Assembly (NCBI GenBank): GCA_047967505.1
Contig: CM106539.1
Source: Dipteris shenzhenensis
Lineage: Eukaryota; Polypodiophyta; Polypodiopsida; Gleicheniales
Direction: 5' to 3' (one strand)
Length of the DNA: 64,000 nucleotides
Positions 58,082 through 64,000 of this stretch are shown one piece after another (the first letter of the stretch is position 1; each line of letters begins with the position of its first letter). The translations under genes and the position numbers were made by a program. Under the pieces are notes generated by a model, which ran no database searches, was not told the origin of the DNA, and saw nothing but the letters and a program-made list of their open reading frames with translations.

Positions 58082-61000
58082 ATGCCTTTATCAATTTTCA
58101 TTCGCTTTGGAGAACACGAATCATTGACCATTCGTTTTGACACTCCTTTCCAAGAGGTTTCATTGGTGGAGCTTAAGGAACACTTTCACATTGAGAACGA
58201 GGACATTGAGCTGCATCAAGATATCAGAATAGATGAGCTTGCCATTTTACTTCCAGTGGTGAACTTAGAGGATGGTCAGAAAGGGTTCAAGATTAGTGGT
58301 GGCCCATAATCAACCTTAAGAGTTCACATGTCCTATAAGAGAGGTACTCATGGTGACTTTATGAATCATGAACTTAATAGTGTGGTTTCACTTATAGAGA
58401 GAATGCCTTTGAATAGTTCTCTTCATGTTGCACTCAAATCTGCAGTTCGGGTAGAGAAGGTTACTGAGCTTCCTCTAACTTACGATGGATATATTGTCTT
58501 CGAACTTCCACCTATGCCTAAGGGTTCACCAATGTCTGGAATGGAACAGAATGCTGATGGTCATGTTTGGACAAAATATTCCACATGTTCGCAAGACTGC
58601 TTCAATGGTGTTGTGAGAATGAGTAGATGTTCATGTTATTTGAGATGTTGTAATTTGGATTGTCCTTTCCTTGAATGAATGGGAATTTTAAATGATACAC
58701 AATGGAAAGGAAAGCTTAGGAGACCTCCTCTACCTGGTCCCATTGATCCAGCCTTGGGGTCACTTGTATGCAAGCATTGTGATGCAATACCAGAGTGTGT
58801 TTACCTATGCAGTGCTATTATATATTATTGCTTTCCCCATGAACGAGTGAGGGCAACGAGATGCACAGTGCATGTGGGTTTCCATGACCATCTAGTTGAA
58901 AAAGGTAGAAGTCGAGCAAAGGAAATGTAAGTAGAGGATCTCATTTCAATGCGTGCTAGGTTGAATGGAAATTCCTCTTGCAAAAATATTGAGGTGTCTG
59001 TGGCACAAGACCTTGTGATGGAGATGATGCTAGCAAAGGATGGGGTTGTTGTGGAGCCGCTAGATGATCAAAAGTTCAAAGAAGCGCTTCAAACCGTTAC
59101 ACCAATGACCCAGAGAAGGAGGCTTCAGAGAGTGGTGCAGAGCGCAAGAAGTGAGGCTAGAGGAGGGGATGGTGGAATGAATTCAATACTTGATTTAAAG
59201 AGGAGATGCAAATATCCAAAACTACAAAGTATCCTATTTCCTAAACAATTGCAAGATGAACAACAACCACATATCTTCAAAATGTCGACCATTGGTCTAG
59301 GATCAGGAGTTGATCTAGTGAATTGCATGCAGCCTGGTGGAAGCTTGGGATCACAATAGGTTCATTTTGACCATGTGCATCGAGTGAGGGGATGGTCAAC
59401 AATGGGTGCTCATGTGTATGACCCATTCATAAGGGAACTATTAACTATAGCAATATGTGAATTCAAGGTGGAGGATAACCATGCTCAAGTTCGATTCTGG
59501 GAGCTACTGAACAATACAATGGAGAAGAATGGTTTTAAAAAACTTGAATTCCGTGGATTCATGGCAGATGGAGCAGGAGCGAATTGGCTGGCTGTCCGCA
59601 TTGTTGTTTACAATGGTGGACCTGAAAATGTGATGGATGGTAGAGAAAGAACTTGTGTTTTCCATTGGGAGATGAGCATGGTTGAGCACACCAGACGATG
59701 CATTAAGCCACAATTTCAGGAGGAGAATAAAGTTCTATGTCGGAAGTGGAGAGAGGCAACAACTTCAACTTTTGCAGACCAATGCAAACAAACATTGAAT
59801 TTGTATTGGTCCCCGATTCATGTGAAGGAGGGTGAGCTACCAACATTGCATACGTGGCTTGCTTGCTGGGATGATAGAGTCAACCAGTGGGGGGGAATGT
59901 TCTTGCAGCAAGAAGAGCACTCTGGATTTGTTCCTACAGTGAACCTTTCAGAGACAAAACATTCTAGCATGAGAGCAGCACATGGATATGCAAAACACAT
60001 AACATTGTATGATGCTTGTGCAGCAGATCTTGCAATGAGTGTCCTTCAGAGTGCCCACTACAATGCCTTTATGAATGGAAGACACTTGGGTACAAGACCA
60101 AATTTAGATGCTCTCCGGAGAAGAATACTTGATGGTAGTGGGTTTGGTAAAGGGGATAGAAATAGGCTTGTGGATTTATCACACACAGTGATTGAAGAGA
60201 GGCTGGGATACAATCTCCTGAGATGAATAGGCAAATAACAGAACCGGTGAGCATAAGAAGAAAGAGGGGTTCAAAATGTTCAACATCGGTCCATGGAAAT
60301 GATAGTCATCGACCAGAATACATGACAGTGACAACAAGGAGAGTGATAGGAAAACAAAGACAAATTGATTTTAAAAGTCCATCACAGGACGTGGTTTGTA
60401 GAGAGATAGATATTCATGAAGCCAATTGGGCAATCAAGAGAGCTGAACCACATAGCGTTGTCACATGCTTTGGCTACTTGGCAGAGAGTCGGAGACGATG
60501 TGGGGCACTAATCAATTCACTTGGTAGAAGTGCAAGTTATGGTGTGCCAGCCACTTGTTTTAAGGGAAGAAGGCAACATTCTCATAGAGTGATAGAGCAA
60601 TTTGTATGGTTTTGTAATACTTCTATCACCCATACATGGAATGTGGATAAATCCATTCAAGATGTTCCTGGGGTCTCTCCAGGTGTATGGAAGGTTGCAA
60701 GTGGGACATCAATGACTATAGATGAGAGGGGTGCCCTTGTAAGGGCAGGGTTCGTATTTAATAGTGATGATTCTATTGGTGTGATGGGACCTCCTTATGC
60801 ACAGCAGATCCATACACCTAGCCATGTGCGCCCTTCTCATCGTGATGGAAAGCTTGTTTCATGGGGAAGTAAGTTGAATAAAGATTTCAAGGAAAGGATA
60901 CACAAGGTAGTTACAGAAAATGGGGAGGTGGTGAGAGATAACATCATTATTCCACATGAGGTGCATGTATTCCATGTTCATACAACAGGATCAATGTCCA

Positions 61001-61233
61001 GGGGGCTAACATATAGTGTCTTGATTTCAGAGTTTCCACATTGCACATGCCTTGATTTCATAGAAAGGGAAGTAAGAAAAAGTCCCTACATGCCTTGCAA
61101 GAACATATACTTCGTGTTTATTATTGTCTTGGGCCTAACTGAAATGGTGCATTAGTTTATGCATCAGGCTGCATTGACAAAAGTTGAATTGTTTCAAGCT
61201 CTGGGTGGTAGAAGAAACCCATCAAGTATGTAG
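58082..61233 (+). pseudogene. Decayed transposase with Cys-rich DNA-binding and SWIM domains
   Basis: One frame runs 58082-60226 with stops at 58307, 58676, 58928 and 59357, then shifts to 60223-61155 and, past a TAG, to 61233. Near 58590-58680 a Cys-rich block (MSRCSCYLRCCNLDCPFLE) resembles WRKY/FLYWCH-type zinc fingers of plant transposases. CKHCDAIPECVYLC and GFHDHLVEKG follow. The catalytic region has FMADGAGANWLAVR and CVFHWEMSMVEHTRR, as in Mutator-like or related SWIM-type DDE transposases. The C-terminus has a SWIM finger, FPHCTCLDFIE...MPCKN, with the final His replaced by Asn. The transposase call is sound; the superfamily (MULE or KDZ-like) is not settled. Confidence 0.8.
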
Positions 61234-61429
61234 TGTATGGCTTGGATGCCCTTTTTTTGCATTTCCTTCATAATTGGATAATATATGTAGGTGTGCTTCC
61301 TTGCATGAAGCTGCACTAAGTTGTATTTTTTGAAGGTGGAAGAAACCCATCAAGCATTTAGTAGGTAGCCTAGATGTCCCTTTTTTATACTTCCTTTGGA
61401 AGCGCATGATATACATAGGTGTGCTTCCA
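61206..61429 (+). repeat. Tandem duplication (~130 bp) of the transposase 3' end
   Basis: A block starting GGTAGAAGAAACCCATCAAG at 61206 recurs diverged at 61335, and both end with 'gtaggtgtgcttcc' or 'ataggtgtgcttcc'. The first copy includes the last codons (GGRRNPSS) and stop of the transposase frame, so the 3' end of the gene was duplicated. Confidence 0.8.
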
Positions 61430-61799
61430 TGTTTTGGCAATGCACGAAAAAACATTTTGTACAATCATTCCAAGGGTTGGAAGATATTTTGAAGCATCAA
61501 ATTTTTATATTAATTTTTTTTTGTATGACATATGCTTTTTGTGCTATGGAGTTAACAACTTTTAGAAAAAAGGTGTCTTCTGACAACATGAAGAGCAGTT
61601 CATGTAATACGTTACTATTCTCATTATTGAAAGCATTCAATGTTTTATTTTATCATTACTTTTTCACAGCAAAGGAAACATGATTTGAACATGTACTTCT
61701 GGAAACATGCTAGCCAAGATGCAGGCGAGTGGGTAAGCTTTCTTGGAGCATAAATTGTGGTAATTGGCTGTCCTGATGAATATGATGTGGTTGTTATTA

Positions 61800-63121
61800 A
61801 ACAGATAACACCTTGCATTGTTGTTTGTCCACACTCGCTTATTTGGCCTCGCTCGCTTTTCTTTGCTCCTTTATTGGTAATCCTCCTTCTTGCTGACCCA
61901 TGACACAACTCTAGATCCAAGTGAGAAATAGTACCCTATTACTCATCTCCTACTGTCCACGTCTCCTGCCCAATCCGAGTCACAGAATCCGGTCAAGATG
62001 TTGCCCTTGGTATAGGTGATGCCACAATCAAGTGTGCCTTTGATGTATTTCAGCACCCACATCCCTGCCCTCCAATGGTTTTCCCGGGGCTTATTGGAAA
62101 ACTTGCTTAGTACACCAGTCACAAAACTAATGTCCGGCTGTGTGTTGCATAGGTAAATCAAGCTGCGCACAAGCCTTCTGTACTTCGCTTCGTCCACCAG
62201 TGGTGATGAATCCTCGTTTGAGAGCTTCGTGTCAACCTCCATAGGAATACCAACTGTCTTGCACTCAGCCATGCCAAATGCCTTCAGTATCTCTCCAGCA
62301 TACTTTAGTTATGAAATGAAGATCTGTTTCGACTCCTACCAAACTTCAATCCCCAAACAAAAATGCATCAGTCTGAGGTCTACTGTCATTTCAAACTCTC
62401 TTCCTAGCAAATGCTTCGTCTGCGAGATCTTATCTTCATGGTTCCCTATTATGACAAGGTCGTCCACATAAAGGACCACGATTATACACCTGCCTCCTTC
62501 TCTGAAGATATACAAATTTGCATCAGATGGGCTCATCCTGAACCCATTTTGCAAAAAGTAGGCATCAATTCATTGGTACCACGCTCGTGGCACCTGTTTC
62601 AGCCTGTAAAGTGCTTCTTCAGTTTGCAGACTTTACCTTCTAGACTGGGGATCTCAAAACCTAGTGGTTGTTCCACGTATATCTCCTCCTTGAGATCTCC
62701 ATTCAAAAAGGCGGATTTCACATCCATGTGAAACACGGGCCAACTTCCCTGGGCAACTAAAGCCAAAACACTATGAATTGTGGTTAGTCGAGCTGTGGGA
62801 GCAAAAGTATCTTGATAATCAAAACCATGTACCTGTGCAAATCCTTTGGCCACGAGCCGAGCCTTATATTTATCCAACATGCCATCGGACTTGTACTTGG
62901 TCTTGTACACCCACTTGGTTCCGATTACCTTGTGTTTTGGTGGTCGATCCACAAGGTCCCAAGTGTTGTTCTTCATTATGGAGCCATACTCCGACTGCAT
63001 AGCCTCCATCCACCTATCATTGCCATGTGCCTCTTCAAGACACTTGGGTTCATCAGTGTTGAGATATCGAGCTCCACTCGCGATATGCCAGGGTGACCGT
63101 TGTGCATTTATGTCACCGACT
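61800..63121 (-). pseudogene. pol: Copia pol (RT and RNase H start), decayed and truncated by an insertion
   Basis: Minus-strand frames from 63121 read EPKCLEEAHGNDRWMEAMQ, NTWDLVDRPPKHKVIGTKWV, FHMDVKSAFLNGDL, then after a one-base deletion near 62610 VLYVDDLVIIGNHEDKI and, further, RSLIYLCNTQPDISF and FCDSDWAGDVDSRR. These are the ordered hallmarks of copia reverse transcriptase (YVDD catalytic box) and the start of RNase H. Stops occur near 62330 and after 61943. The 5' side ends abruptly at 63122, where a younger copia LTR is inserted. Confidence 0.93.
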
Positions 63122-63408
63122 TGTTAGCTACAGATGCGGTTGGTACACCGCCCACAAATAATAGCTGGATGATAGCTATCTTTATCTACTCTAGTTCGTG
63201 GCTCAGTTAGTATGCCACCTTAGTTAGTTGAGTTTGGTTTGAGACCCACATATAGGGTTCTTCTATTTCTTTGTACTTGAGTTCTTTTGGCTTTCACAAC
63301 TAAGAAGAGGAAAACTGTTTTCAGCCTCCACCTTTGTGTGTATTCCCCCATTGTGTATGTGAGAAAGCCGTAAGTGAGACTCCTTCCCTCTCTCCCACTA
63401 TCTTCACA
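63122..63408 (+). repeat. 5' LTR of a younger copia element
   Basis: 287 bases from TGTTAGCTACAG to ATCTTCACA, directly followed by a tRNA primer site. It interrupts the RT frame of the minus-strand copia relic. Its 3' partner lies outside the window. Confidence 0.85.
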
Positions 63409-63420
63409 TGGTATCAAAGC
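63409..63420 (+). promoter_or_regulatory. Copia primer-binding site (initiator-Met tRNA type)
   Basis: TGGTATCAAAGC directly follows the LTR, close to the plant copia consensus TGGTATCAGAGC that pairs with the 3' end of initiator-Met tRNA. Confidence 0.85.
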
Positions 63421-63910
63421 CTTGTTCGTGGTAAGGAGCTCAAGAAAGCAAACAAAGTTCGTGGTGTCCTGGTAAGAGGACCAGTGTTGCTTTCCTATTT
63501 CGAGTTTGGGAGCAAATCTCTGCAGGTAGCACAGCCAGAAGTGCAAGAGTGCACTGTCTCAGATTGAGACGCCCTTTGCGGTGTGGCGAGAGCGCAGTAT
63601 ATGCTGCGGGGCCATTTTGGCGCCCGTTTTGAAGGCAGAAGTTCTTCGCAGGCACTCATAAAAAGGCCCTGTTTTTGCTGTGCGACCACTCCTCGGCTGG
63701 TCGGTGAAAAGTTGCCGCAGAAATTGCATCGTATGCGTGTGTGCAGAGATATTGGAAGTTGCAGAATCATGCTTGTTTCCTGTTCATGCAAAATCATCAC
63801 TAGGAAGTGACTGTGTGGTCAAATACCACATTCGTCAGTTTTGCAGATCTGCCCGTGTGAGGCAAAAGCTGTGTTTTTCGCAGTGATAGAATATTTTGCA
63901 GTGTTCTGTA

Positions 63911-64000
63911 ATGGCGTCTAATTCTCTTTCGCAGATTGTCACCGAAAAGCTTGACAAGAACAACTTCCAGGCATGGAAGTTTAGAATGACGAATTTCCTT
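63911..64000 (+). CDS. gag: Copia gag, N-terminal part, runs off the window
   Basis: The ATG at 63911 begins MASNSLSQIVTEKLDKNNF, then QAWKFRMTNFL, with the L..NNF..WK..M..FL pattern that opens copia gag proteins. The 500-base leader after the primer site is of normal length, and the frame is open to the window end, so this element may be complete. Confidence 0.88.
   Translation, partial: MASNSLSQIVTEKLDKNNFQAWKFRMTNFL

Overview
This window is transposon-derived nuclear DNA of a land plant. The evidence is plant-type Ty3/gypsy and Ty1/copia retrotransposons, copia primer-binding sites of the tGGTATCAxAGC type, GT-AG introns, a hAT relic and Ulp1/C48-carrying DNA transposons. I see no ordinary host gene, rRNA or tRNA. 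The low gene density and deep nesting suggest a large genome. A seed-free plant or a gymnosperm is possible, but the sequence does not settle the lineage.

Layout. About 0.98-36.7 kb is a Russian-doll nest. The outermost layer is an old, decayed repeat pair (arms 984-2629 plus 31503-~32015, and 34376-~36735) flanking a decayed interior with a broken gag zinc knuckle. A Ty3/gypsy element (2630-31502, TSD ttagc, LTRs of 1.15 and 1.30 kb) sits in its left arm. Two younger elements sit inside the gypsy: an 11.6-kb DNA transposon (9702-21318) between the protease and reverse-transcriptase regions, and a 2.6-kb non-coding LTR element (28036-30656, TSD gcccg) in the 3' LTR.

The 11.6-kb transposon is the most remarkable object. 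By manual splicing I resolve four multi-exon genes: (A) a DDE-type transposase-like protein, (B) a 556-residue nuclear-looking protein of unknown function, (C) a protein with an almost complete histone H3 (tail start MARTKxTARK plus full histone fold) fused to a Ulp1/C48 SUMO-protease-like domain, and (D) a 417-residue unknown protein. Genes B and C diverge from a region carrying six copies of one hairpin, four of them in 205-bp tandem repeats. The three premature stops in A and after C are all TAG, each explainable as CAG to TAG.

From 36.7 to 51 kb lie solo LTRs (36986-37713, TSD atgaa; 45377-45999, TSD ataac), copia fragments (40.5, 47.3, 49.6 kb), a hAT relic (37.9 kb), two MITE copies (41.6 and 44.5 kb), a palindromic-box cluster (46.3-46.95 kb) and a large fold-back (about 50.2-51.2 kb).

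From 51.8 to 61.2 kb is a second composite element. A decayed minus-strand gene has an N-terminal ParB/Srx-like domain and a C-terminal methyltransferase-like motif. It diverges from a decayed plus-strand transposase with a Cys-rich DNA-binding domain and a SWIM finger. The region between them holds five strong hairpins, echoing the architecture of the first transposon. From 61.8 kb to the end, a decayed minus-strand copia pol is interrupted by the 5' LTR, primer site and gag start of a younger copia element that runs off the window.
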